NCBI RefSeq assembly: GCF_000236165.1
Contig: NZ_CM001373.1
Coordinates: forward strand, 175,866 to 239,865
DNA length: 64,000 nt
Source of the DNA: Fluoribacter dumoffii NY 23
Lineage (GTDB): Bacteria; Pseudomonadota; Gammaproteobacteria; Legionellales; Legionellaceae
Reading direction: 5' to 3'
Below the pieces are notes generated by a model. The model made no database searches and was not told the origin of the DNA. It saw only the letters and a list, made by a program, of their open reading frames with translations. Numbering within the stretch: position 1 is the stretch's first letter; every line of letters starts with the position of its first letter. Shown here one piece after another: positions 8,277 through 17,045 of this stretch. The translations under genes and the position numbers were made by a program.

Positions 8277-9486
8277 AACGTTACGTGCTTTAATTAGCAA
8301 TTCGCATGTAAAGAAGTTTATTGGTTTTTCCACTGCGTCATTTATAGGAATTTTACTTACTTATTTTGCGACTTTTTTTTTAAACAGGACCTTATCCAAG
8401 GAAGAGATGGGTAGTTATAGTTATGTTTTCAATTTGCTAAATTTAATCTACCCCATAATTTCTCTTAGTACCTCGAGTGGTTATGTACGCTTCATTAATA
8501 CTTATAAAAATGATTTACTTATCCATTATGTTAAAAAATTTTCTTTAATTTCCACCCTGTTTTTTTGTTTCATTATCGCCCTCTGGTTTTCTAATTATTA
8601 TTACCTGGCTTTTGCGTCCATTATCCTTTATCAAGAACGTTTGGTTCTTGCCAGGGCAAAGTTGGAAATCCTGAAATATAATTTTCTGAATATAATTCAG
8701 AAGATATTATTTTTGTTATTTTTATTTTATGAAAGAAAAAATATATCTGCAGAAACAGCATTATTTTTCCTTGGGATGTCCTATTTTATTTCCTATTTAA
8801 TGGCATTCCTATGGAAGGAAAATACTTTTTCCAGTGAGTCATCGGAAACCGAAATGGATAAAACCGTGTTTTTGAAATTTTGTGCGGTGACCATGTTAAC
8901 GGTGATTGTTCATTGGATGCTTACTGTATCGGATCAAGTGATCATTAAATATTATTATGGATATGAGGCTTTAGCACCTTATGCGGTAGCTTATCGTATA
9001 GTAACCATACTGAGTTTGGTTTCCGGAATTTTTCTGTCTTATTATCCCAGTGTCTATTTTAAAGAAATTGCCACAAAAAAAGTGATGGAAGTATTATTAT
9101 TGCGAAAATATTTTGTATTGATTCTAATCCTCGCTACGGCAGGAGTACTAATTTTTAAGAATAGCGTCTATCTTGTTTTAGGCGCAGCAAACTATATCAG
9201 TGAAAGCGGATATTTTCTTCCTTTATTATTGGGAGAAATGTGCCGGATTGTGGCTTCGGTATTGATGACTTACCTAACGTTTAAGTTACAACAAATCTAT
9301 ATTTTAATCTCCATGTTTACTATTGCTGTTTTGAATATCGTTTTAAATATAATCCTTGTCCCCTATTGGGGGCCGTTGGCGGCAGCATATTGTACGCTGA
9401 TATGTTTTATTTTATATCTTGGGGTGTCCTTTCTGGTCTCGTATATCCCCGAGCGACGTTATATAATGACGGAAGTTTTAGGTTGA
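8269..9486 (+). CDS. Wzx-type polysaccharide flippase (first of two)
   Basis: A 405-residue inner-membrane protein with about twelve hydrophobic segments and the MATE/MVF-like layout of O-unit flippases (an N-terminal FIGFSTASFIGILLTYFATF segment and a paired second half from about residue 200). It would move lipid-linked repeat units to the periplasmic face. Translation is probably coupled to the upstream gene by the 8-base overlap. A second, differently typed flippase is encoded at 19738-21036. Confidence 0.8.
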   Translation: MTKTLRALISNSHVKKFIGFSTASFIGILLTYFATFFLNRTLSKEEMGSYSYVFNLLNLIYPIISLSTSSGYVRFINTYKNDLLIHYVKKFSLISTLFFCFIIALWFSNYYYLAFASIILYQERLVLARAKLEILKYNFLNIIQKILFLLFLFYERKNISAETALFFLGMSYFISYLMAFLWKENTFSSESSETEMDKTVFLKFCAVTMLTVIVHWMLTVSDQVIIKYYYGYEALAPYAVAYRIVTILSLVSGIFLSYYPSVYFKEIATKKVMEVLLLRKYFVLILILATAGVLIFKNSVYLVLGAANYISESGYFLPLLLGEMCRIVASVLMTYLTFKLQQIYILISMFTIAVLNIVLNIILVPYWGPLAAAYCTLICFILYLGVSFLVSYIPERRYIMTEVLG

Positions 9487-9525
9487 TATTCGTTTTGTGA
9501 CTAAATTTAAGAGGTACGTTCTTTA

Positions 9526-10647
9526 ATGAAGGAATTAATGAAAGAAGCAGGGACAATAGAGGGCTATTATTCCAACTTAAAAGAGTTTATGAAACAAAAT
9601 AAAATCGACTATAAAATATTAGCCGAAGAAGATTTAAATTTTTCCCAGTCCGATATTGATATAGTAGTTAGAAGATGTCAGGATTTGGAAAAAATAAAAG
9701 AATTTACATTAAACTCTGCAATTCGAACAATTATCAAAATTAATAATAAGCATCATTTTTATTTTATTGTTATTGATAAGGAGAATATTCACGCGTTTGA
9801 TTTCAGTGTGGGATTGGTTTCGAACGTGGGCGTGGTTTGCAGTGGCGATTATTTTTTTCAGAGCAGTGAAAACGGTGTTAATTTTAAAGAAAATTACCGT
9901 TTTTTAAAAAATGCTGTAAAGAATAACCCCTCTTATTTCATCATCAAAGAAAATAAAAAATCAGTTTTCTTGCGAATTTCCCTTTATTTCAAAAAAGTAA
10001 GCAAATACCTGCGTACGCTTTTTATGAAAAATACCCAGGGCATCTGTCTGGTTTTGCTTGGAGCTGATGGGAGCGGTAAAAGTACTGTATCTGAATTTAT
10101 TCAACGCAATCTCTCCATAGACAGGAAATTATTCCAATTAAAAAAAATATATTTCAAGCCCAATGTATTTAAAATTAAACCCGACAAAAAATTTACCACT
10201 GTCAATATTCCGCACAGTCATGGCAGTTATTCATCTTTTCTCTCGGTATGTAAAGTAGTGTATGTATTTTTAAATTATCTCTTTTATATACCCATGTGGT
10301 TCTTCCGAAAGAAAAACGGCCATCTTATTCTTTTTGACAGACATTTCTATGACATGCTCATTGACCCGCAAAGATACCGTATAAATAAAGCAGGTTTAAG
10401 GCTAGCCCAATTATTATCCAAATTGATACCTAAGCCTGAAGCTGTGATCGTTCTAACTTCCGATGTGTCTCAACTTTCAGCAAGAAAGCCAGGAGAGGTC
10501 CCTGAAGAATTACTGACTGTTTTAAACAAAAGTTATAAAAACTTCTCATTAAAAAATGTAAACGTATGTCATATCGATAATGATGGCTCAGTAAAAGATT
10601 TAACAGAAAAAGTGTTCACTACTGTATTAAGAAGTATCCCAACATGA
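9526..10647 (+). CDS. NTase-like / thymidylate-kinase-like P-loop fusion protein
   Basis: A 373-residue two-part protein. The N-terminal 140 residues include SDIDIVVRR, which resembles the DxD metal motif of minimal nucleotidyltransferases, and a later FDFS strand. The C-terminal part is a P-loop kinase of the thymidylate kinase class: Walker A in GADGSGKST near residue 180 and a DRHFYD segment like the DRY/DRH motif of that class. It lies between a flippase and an APH-like kinase, whose start it overlaps by ATGA. The substrate is unknown; a role in phosphorylating a sugar or lipid carrier is inference, and dTMP kinase is unlikely given the size and context. Confidence 0.65.
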   Translation: MKELMKEAGTIEGYYSNLKEFMKQNKIDYKILAEEDLNFSQSDIDIVVRRCQDLEKIKEFTLNSAIRTIIKINNKHHFYFIVIDKENIHAFDFSVGLVSNVGVVCSGDYFFQSSENGVNFKENYRFLKNAVKNNPSYFIIKENKKSVFLRISLYFKKVSKYLRTLFMKNTQGICLVLLGADGSGKSTVSEFIQRNLSIDRKLFQLKKIYFKPNVFKIKPDKKFTTVNIPHSHGSYSSFLSVCKVVYVFLNYLFYIPMWFFRKKNGHLILFDRHFYDMLIDPQRYRINKAGLRLAQLLSKLIPKPEAVIVLTSDVSQLSARKPGEVPEELLTVLNKSYKNFSLKNVNVCHIDNDGSVKDLTEKVFTTVLRSIPT

Positions 10648-11810
10648 ATTATTTTTCAAGGATTGAAAAAGAGGGGTTGAGCATTTCAAGAAATAACACT
10701 CCTAATGCAATAGCCCTACCCTCAATTCACAAGGCGAAGTATTTAATTAGCCTCGAAGGGAAAAACGTGTTTTTTTCCGGCTTGAATATGTTAAGTTCCC
10801 GCAGCTTTAAAGCCGTTTTTGCAAAAAAAATACTTTCAGTGCTCTACCGGATGGGATTAATTAAATATTTATGCAAGTCTCATTTAATTAATATAGATAA
10901 AAATAGTGCCTTATTGAGTTTTGTTAACCAATCATATAGAGAGTTGGGAGGGGTTAATATTTATTTGGGGACAGCAAAAACCGAAAATTTTTCCCTTACC
11001 TTGCAAGTTCTCAACCACAATAAAGAATATTATTTGAGATATCCTGTCAGTGATTCCGCAAAAAAACATGCAGCTAACGAGTTAAATAATATAAATTATC
11101 TTCAAACTAGAGGCATTAATGCTATTCAACGATTAGATAAAGTCATCCAAGTTGAAGAAAACAAATTATATGCTTACGAAGGCATACCTAGTTCGAAAAC
11201 TAAAAGTGACTTTTGCGGGCGTAAAATAAAACTGTTGCAAGAATTAACGGGTCCTGATTATGAAATGGTTAAAGAAAATAGTTCTTTTCAGGAATTGAAT
11301 GGGTTAATCAAAAACATGCTGGTGCAATCAGAAGGGGTTTGGGATCATTTGAGAGATATCTATGAACAAATTGTAGGGATAATCTCATCTTTTTTCATAA
11401 GGAAAGCTTTTTTTCACGGTGATTTTTCCCCTGATAATATTTTGATATCAGGTAAGCAATCCTATCTCATCGACTTTGAGTATTCATGTATTGATTTTTT
11501 TGCCTGTTTTGATCTATTTCATTACTTTTATAAAGCAAAAAATTTTCATCGAAAAAAAATAACTTTGGAAGATTTAAAAATAGTTGATACCCATGTAAAA
11601 AAAGTATACGAAAGCTATCCTTTTTTTGATAACTTCCAGAAAGATAAGTTTGCAATGCTTAAATACCTTTATATTTTCTATTTATTCATTCTTCTTAAAA
11701 GATATATAGTGGATGAAAAAATAAATATTCATAACGAAGTTATTAATAACCTTGTGCATAGCATTCAAAGCTTATTTTTTGAAAATGCCCTAATAGAAAA
11801 GGTGAAATAA
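10644..11810 (+). CDS. Aminoglycoside-phosphotransferase-like kinase in the polysaccharide locus
   Basis: 388 residues. The kinase catalytic loop HGDFSPDN (Brenner motif) and the metal-binding DFE in YLIDFEYS are both present near residues 255-280, and an acidic helix NELNNINYL could be helix C. The usual N-lobe Lys is not obvious. No signal peptide or clear membrane segment; the C-terminus has an aromatic helical stretch. Overlap with the preceding gene implies the two are made together. The family covers choline, sugar and antibiotic kinases, so I call only a small-molecule or glycan kinase. Confidence 0.65.
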   Translation: MNYFSRIEKEGLSISRNNTPNAIALPSIHKAKYLISLEGKNVFFSGLNMLSSRSFKAVFAKKILSVLYRMGLIKYLCKSHLINIDKNSALLSFVNQSYRELGGVNIYLGTAKTENFSLTLQVLNHNKEYYLRYPVSDSAKKHAANELNNINYLQTRGINAIQRLDKVIQVEENKLYAYEGIPSSKTKSDFCGRKIKLLQELTGPDYEMVKENSSFQELNGLIKNMLVQSEGVWDHLRDIYEQIVGIISSFFIRKAFFHGDFSPDNILISGKQSYLIDFEYSCIDFFACFDLFHYFYKAKNFHRKKITLEDLKIVDTHVKKVYESYPFFDNFQKDKFAMLKYLYIFYLFILLKRYIVDEKINIHNEVINNLVHSIQSLFFENALIEKVK

Positions 11811-11967
11811 TAAAACAAAGAAATATTCTCAAGATGCATTATCCAGTGTTTGCGTGTATCTTTAGCAGGATTTGCTTTTAAAGAATTTGAGCGGTTTTGT
11901 TCTAAGTCATTCTTGCCTATGGAGCTGGAATAAAGATCAAAATTGACTCACGAGCCAGGAAGATAAA

Positions 11968-13227
11968 ATGGGTGAGGTACGTTTTTCTAGAAGATTTATT
12001 CATTCCATGCTTGCTCCTTATGTTATAGCCATGGGAACGGTGTTAAATGTAGTGTTTTTGAAGTTTGCTGTTTCCTATGTTTATCTGGTTCTTTTATTAT
12101 TTTTTTCTACTTTTTTATTAGTTGATTGTGGAATAAATTTCCATAAGGTAAAAAGTTCGTTTTTAATATACTCTGCCGGAGTTATTTTTGTATTTTTTTT
12201 AAGCGTTCTCGGAGCACAGGATTTCTCCGCCACTGCACTATTTGCGCGTGGATTATTCATTTATCTGTTATTTCCATTTTATTGGTGTATTTATTTCATG
12301 CATTTTGATGAGCATGACTTTTGGACGGTGGCGAATAAATTTATAAAAACAATGGGGGTGGTTATCGCTGTTTGTGGAATCATTCAATATTTTTACTCCA
12401 AAACCTTATTTGGTTTATATGATGATTCCTGGTCCAAGAATTTTCTGTACTCCTCACAACTTAATGATTATAAATTGCTGTTCAGAGCAAATTCACTGTT
12501 GGGAAGTTCACAGATTTATTCCCTGTTTATGGCGTTTTCCACAATATACTATTCTGAAACCACCGCATTGAATCGTGCCGAAAGTTTAAATCCATTCAAT
12601 ATTAATAATATTTTATTGCTATTATTTTTTACAGCAGGCTTATTGTCTGGAGCAAAATCCTTTTTATTTCTTTTGGCTATTTTTTACACTCTAAAATATT
12701 TTAAGTTGGAGCATTTGATTAAAATTGTTTTCGGTTTTCTGTTTATTTTTATAGCTCTGGAAGTTTTGTCAAATACAGAGTTGTTAAAATACAGAGTGAT
12801 TAGCAGGGTAGCTGATTTTTCCAACATAGTTAATGAGGAAACAGCGCAATCAGGACGTATGGCAATCTACAAATCCTTGCTGGCACAATCAGTTGAGGAT
12901 GAAACACTTTTTCTAGGCTCCGGGCCTGGTTCTCATATGACTTTTTCTGATTTGGATAAAAACAGTGAGCATACAGTAGCTGAATCCTACTTATTGCAAA
13001 TATATGTTGAATTAGGGATTATAGTTTTTTTATTATTCTTGGTTTTTATCTTTTCCTCATTTAGTGTAAGACAGAAAAATACAAGAACACAGATTTTAAA
13101 AAAAATTCTTATAATTGAAATTGTATCCATGTCTTTTGTTCATGGCTTTAATTCTCCGGCAATGTTTTTATTTTGGGGGCCTTTCTTAATGCCATTAACG
13201 AGACCTGAATTCTATTTAACTAACTGA
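11968..13227 (+). CDS. O-antigen polymerase/ligase-family membrane protein (Wzy or WaaL type)
   Basis: A 419-residue protein with ten or more hydrophobic segments and a larger periplasmic loop around residues 255-330 (SRVADFSNIV to SEHTVAES), the layout of Wzy_C-domain proteins. GSGPGSH and the preceding SGRMAIYK lie in that loop, which carries the functional residues in ligases and polymerases. It has a good ribosome site (AGGAAG, 5 bases). Whether it polymerises O-units or ligates them cannot be decided from sequence; its place beside wzx favours Wzy. Confidence 0.7.
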   Translation: MGEVRFSRRFIHSMLAPYVIAMGTVLNVVFLKFAVSYVYLVLLLFFSTFLLVDCGINFHKVKSSFLIYSAGVIFVFFLSVLGAQDFSATALFARGLFIYLLFPFYWCIYFMHFDEHDFWTVANKFIKTMGVVIAVCGIIQYFYSKTLFGLYDDSWSKNFLYSSQLNDYKLLFRANSLLGSSQIYSLFMAFSTIYYSETTALNRAESLNPFNINNILLLLFFTAGLLSGAKSFLFLLAIFYTLKYFKLEHLIKIVFGFLFIFIALEVLSNTELLKYRVISRVADFSNIVNEETAQSGRMAIYKSLLAQSVEDETLFLGSGPGSHMTFSDLDKNSEHTVAESYLLQIYVELGIIVFLLFLVFIFSSFSVRQKNTRTQILKKILIIEIVSMSFVHGFNSPAMFLFWGPFLMPLTRPEFYLTN

Positions 13228-13235
13228 CTTGAACA

Positions 13236-14375
13236 ATGAAAATTTTATTAAACTGCTCTACCTTGATAAAGGGAGGTGCTTTACAAGTAGCAGCTTCAGT
13301 TTTAGAAGATGCAATAAAAGATACGGAAATAACCTGGTATTTTGCGGTTACCCAGACTTTATTTTCTAAATTTTCGGAACTATTAGCTGAGCCTTATGAG
13401 AATAATCGAGTCATTATATTAGATAGAAGCCCTGCTCGCAGCCTGGAGATGCGTAAACAGCTTCAGCATACAGTGAAACAGCAACATTTTAGTGCGGTAT
13501 TCACTCTTTTTGGTCCGGCTTATGTGGATTTTCCCGTCCCCCATTTATGTGGGATTGCTGATGGGTGGGTAACTCATTCTAATAAAACTGCGTATCAATT
13601 ACTCAATACTGCAAAAGATAAGATCCGCACTTATTTATTATGCAATTACAAGTTGTGGTGGTACAAAAAGGCGGACAGGTGGTGTGTTGAGGCACAAGTT
13701 GCTAAAGATGGCTTCTTATCCAAAACGAAGACTAACCCTGATTTCGTGACTGTTATTCCTAATGCCGTGAATCAAGCCATACAGAAATATGTGACGGTAC
13801 CTATTGAAAGAACTTTAGGGGAGTCAATTAATATTTTTTGTTTGGGGGCTGATTATTGGCATAAAAATTATCAGATCATCCCGAAAATTTTGACGCAAAT
13901 TAATGGTAAAACCAATAAAAAAGTTAATTTTATTGTCACCTTGCCGGCAACATCCCCCGTATATTTAAACCTGATAGAGAAGGCAAAAAAAGCCCAGGTT
14001 GAGGAGAGTATCATTAATTTGGGGCCCTTAGGTTTGGATGAGGTAGTTCATGCCTACCAGAAATATGATATTTTATTTTTCCCGAGTGTATTGGAGACCT
14101 TCAGCATAACCCCACTTGAAGCTTTATACATGAATATGCCGATGATTATTTCCAATATACCTGCGAACAAGCAAGTTATGGGGGACTGCGCCATTTACGT
14201 TGATCCTCTGAAGAGCGAAGAAATTGCTGAAAAATTAATAGGACTCATTTTAAATTACGATCATGAAGTAAAGCGGCTTCATGAGTTAAAAGCGCAAAAT
14301 TATTTTGAAAAGTTTTCCACCTCGTTAAAGCGGTTTAAAACGTATAAAAGAATTTTAAAGACAATGGTAGATTAA
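13236..14375 (+). CDS. GT4-family glycosyltransferase
   Basis: A 379-residue GT-B transferase. The C-terminal donor domain has LFFPSVLETFSITPLEALY, with the E-x7-E motif of retaining GT4 enzymes (ETFSITPLE), and GADYWHKNYQ at the interdomain hinge. The N-terminus contains a GGALQV loop. It starts 9 bases after the polymerase stop and is cytoplasmic or membrane-peripheral. Sugar and acceptor are unknown. Confidence 0.8.
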   Translation: MKILLNCSTLIKGGALQVAASVLEDAIKDTEITWYFAVTQTLFSKFSELLAEPYENNRVIILDRSPARSLEMRKQLQHTVKQQHFSAVFTLFGPAYVDFPVPHLCGIADGWVTHSNKTAYQLLNTAKDKIRTYLLCNYKLWWYKKADRWCVEAQVAKDGFLSKTKTNPDFVTVIPNAVNQAIQKYVTVPIERTLGESINIFCLGADYWHKNYQIIPKILTQINGKTNKKVNFIVTLPATSPVYLNLIEKAKKAQVEESIINLGPLGLDEVVHAYQKYDILFFPSVLETFSITPLEALYMNMPMIISNIPANKQVMGDCAIYVDPLKSEEIAEKLIGLILNYDHEVKRLHELKAQNYFEKFSTSLKRFKTYKRILKTMVD

Positions 14376-14441
14376 TTTATAAGTAAAAAAAGTGTAGTAT
14401 TCATTTTAATTTATAATCCAGGGGAGCCGGGAAGCTAATTT

Positions 14442-15500
14442 ATGAATGTATATTGGGATGTTCAACAAAATATGATGCAAAATCAATCAACCTGGTTGAT
14501 AACAGGTGTTGCAGGCTTTATTGGTTCCAATCTGTTAGAAGCATTATTAAGGCTTAATCAAAAGATTATTGGATTAGATAATTTTTGCACGGGAACGAAG
14601 TCAAATTTGGAAGAGGTAGCCCGAAAATTTCCCCAGCAATTTCAGGCCAATTTTAAATTGATTGAAGGCGATATTTGCTCGGCTGAAGATTGTGAGCGAG
14701 TGATGGATGGCGTCGATTTTATCCTGCACCATGCTGCGGCAGTCAGTGTGCCATTATCCATCCAGTTTCCTGAGCATACCAATGCAGTCAATGTCTCAGG
14801 TTTTATAAATATCCTCAATGCCGCGAAAAAAGCGGGGGTGAAAAGGCTGGTTTATGCCTCCTCGAGCGCAGTATATGGTGATTCACCAATAGCAAAAAAA
14901 AATGAAGGCTGCGGCCTTGCCCCCTTATCCCCTTATGCAGTATCAAAATATGCAAACGAGTTGTATGCCAAAAGCTTTGGGGTTTGTCTGGGATTAGAAG
15001 CAATTGGTCTTCGCTATTTTAATATTTATGGTCCAAAACAAAACCCAAAAGGTGAATATGCCGCAGTCATTCCTTTATGGATTGATTCAATTTTAAAAGG
15101 CAAGCCGGTATATGTCTTTGGGGATGGTAGCAGTTGCCGCGATTTTTGTTATATAGATGATGTAGTTCAGGCCAATTTACTCGCGGCTTTAACCACAAAA
15201 TCATCGGCATTGAATCAAGTATACAATATTGGATGTGGTATGGAGATAACTTTAACCCAGTTATTAAACTACCTGCAAGAAACGATGGAAGAGAAATTCG
15301 AGGTAACCTATCAAGAGTTTAGAACAGGAGATATTAAGATTTCATCTGCTGATATTTCGAGTGCCATGCGTAACTTGGGATTTGTCCCAGCTACTCCGCC
15401 TAAAGAAGGATTAATCAAAACCATAAATTATTATAAAGAACAAAATAAGTCATTCGAACTTCGAGCTGAGGAGAAAAGGGTTCTGGAATCCGCATCATAA
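14442..15500 (+). CDS. UDP-N-acetylglucosamine 4-epimerase (WbpP-like)
   Basis: Extended SDR of 352 residues that interconverts UDP-GlcNAc and UDP-GalNAc (or their uronates) with bound NAD. It has the GVAGFIGSN dinucleotide loop, the ASSSAVYG Ser/Thr segment and YAVSK carrying the Tyr-Lys pair. LGLDNF-like and TGTKSNLEEV segments close to the N-terminus match the WbpP/TviC subgroup rather than GalE. The ribosome site is GGGAAG about 8 bases before ATG 14442. It would supply a GalNAc-type donor for the O-unit. Confidence 0.82.
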   Translation: MNVYWDVQQNMMQNQSTWLITGVAGFIGSNLLEALLRLNQKIIGLDNFCTGTKSNLEEVARKFPQQFQANFKLIEGDICSAEDCERVMDGVDFILHHAAAVSVPLSIQFPEHTNAVNVSGFINILNAAKKAGVKRLVYASSSAVYGDSPIAKKNEGCGLAPLSPYAVSKYANELYAKSFGVCLGLEAIGLRYFNIYGPKQNPKGEYAAVIPLWIDSILKGKPVYVFGDGSSCRDFCYIDDVVQANLLAALTTKSSALNQVYNIGCGMEITLTQLLNYLQETMEEKFEVTYQEFRTGDIKISSADISSAMRNLGFVPATPPKEGLIKTINYYKEQNKSFELRAEEKRVLESAS

Positions 15501-15551
15501 TTTCAGGAGGTCCCATTTCCTATTTTTTATCGTCTGAATTGGATTTTTTAA

Positions 15552-17033
15552 ATGCTTTTTAATGATCCGGTATTTATTTTCCTGTTTTTACCCATAGTGT
15601 TTTTTCTTTATTTTTTTCTTAATCATTTACGCCTTCCAGTTTTAAGTAAGGTGTGGCTCGTTTTATCTTCTTTATTTTTTTATGGGTATTGGAATTTTTC
15701 CTACTTGTTTTTGATCATTATTTCCATGACGGTCAATTTTTCTGTCAGCTTGTTATTCCAAAAAGAACGTATCGGTTCACGAATAAAAAAGAGCCTGTTA
15801 ATAGGTACAATATTATTGAATATACTCGCGCTAAGCTATTTCAAGTATGTGGACTTTTTCATCCATAATCTCAACTTGATTTTTAATGGCCATTTCTCAT
15901 TTTTGCAGCCGGTTTTACCCTTGGCAATCAGTTTTTATACCTTCCAACAAATTGCTTATTTAATCGATAATTATCGCGATGGGGTGAGTGAACACAGTTT
16001 TTTAAATTACTGCTTGTTTGTAACTTTTTTCCCGCATTTGATAGCGGGACCTATTACGCACCATAAAGAGATGATGCCTCAGTTTGCCAACTTTAGAAAT
16101 ATGTTTTTCAATTATAATAATGTAATTCTGGGGCTGTTTGTCTTTTCCATTGGATTATTTAAAAAAGTATATATTGCCGATTCGTTCGCACTATGGGCTA
16201 ATGCCGGATTCAATGCCCCTCAGGCATTAACCTTTTTAGATGCCTGGATGGCTAGTTTAAGTTATACCTTTCAGCTTTATTATGATTTTTCCGGATACTC
16301 TGACATGGCCATAGGCTGTGGTCTATTATTTAATATCCGCTTGCCGATGAATTTTAACTCCCCTTATAAAGCCACAAACATTCAAGATTTTTGGCGTCGT
16401 TGGCATATGACACTATCGCGATGGCTCCGTGATTATATTTATATACCTTTGGGTGGGAACCGTCTGGGTCCTTCCAAGACTTATTTAAACCTATTTATTA
16501 CGTTCCTAATCGGGGGAATTTGGCACGGAGCAAATTGGACCTTTATTGTTTGGGGGGCTATGCATGGAGCAGCTTTACTGGTTCATCGGCTCTGGCAATC
16601 TTTTCATTTCAGGCTACCGACACTGGCGGCCTGGTTTTGCACTTTTTTATTTATAAACAGTACCTGGGTAGTGTTTAGAGCCGATAATATTAATTCCGCA
16701 TTGCAGATATTAAGAATCATGTTTGGGGGAGCTGAGATTAACTGGACTACCAATTTGTTGCAGGACAGCTGGAGTAGCTTTGCAGTGGCTTTGCAACAGA
16801 TAGACACATTTTTAAGTTCTCCAAGTATTCTATTCCACGGCCTCACCTTTGGTTTATTAACATTCCTGGGAATAAATTCCATGCAATTGGCTGGCTATAC
16901 TGAATTTTTATATTCCTTCAAATTTAATAGAAGTGCTTATTTTGCTTTATTTTCTGCTTTATTAATTGCGGTAAGCATCTATTGCTTATTAATAGTTAGT
17001 GGAGAATCAGAGTTTCTATATTTCAATTTTTGA
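15552..17033 (+). CDS. MBOAT-family membrane O-acyltransferase (AlgI-like)
   Basis: A 493-residue polytopic protein that would move acyl (usually acetyl) groups across the inner membrane for glycan O-acetylation. The AlgI-type signature DFWRRWHMTLSRWLRDY and the catalytic-His segment GGIWHGANWTF are both intact. The next gene encodes an SGNH-type partner, as in AlgI/AlgJ-X and related pairs. There is no ribosome site close to ATG 15552; an AGGAGG sits 41 bases upstream, and an in-frame stop (15549-15551) directly before the ATG rules out a longer product. Confidence 0.9.
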   Translation: MLFNDPVFIFLFLPIVFFLYFFLNHLRLPVLSKVWLVLSSLFFYGYWNFSYLFLIIISMTVNFSVSLLFQKERIGSRIKKSLLIGTILLNILALSYFKYVDFFIHNLNLIFNGHFSFLQPVLPLAISFYTFQQIAYLIDNYRDGVSEHSFLNYCLFVTFFPHLIAGPITHHKEMMPQFANFRNMFFNYNNVILGLFVFSIGLFKKVYIADSFALWANAGFNAPQALTFLDAWMASLSYTFQLYYDFSGYSDMAIGCGLLFNIRLPMNFNSPYKATNIQDFWRRWHMTLSRWLRDYIYIPLGGNRLGPSKTYLNLFITFLIGGIWHGANWTFIVWGAMHGAALLVHRLWQSFHFRLPTLAAWFCTFLFINSTWVVFRADNINSALQILRIMFGGAEINWTTNLLQDSWSSFAVALQQIDTFLSSPSILFHGLTFGLLTFLGINSMQLAGYTEFLYSFKFNRSAYFALFSALLIAVSIYCLLIVSGESEFLYFNF

Positions 17034-17045
17034 TGAGCTTTTATC

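Noticed and set aside
9526..10647. Housekeeping thymidylate kinase (tmk)
   Set aside because: Too long, has a large unrelated N-terminal part, and lies in a polysaccharide operon; only the P-loop region is similar.
11811..11967. Possible small gene or remnant between the APH-like and Wzy-like genes
   Set aside because: All frames are short and show no known motif; only the ribosome site of the next gene is recognisable.
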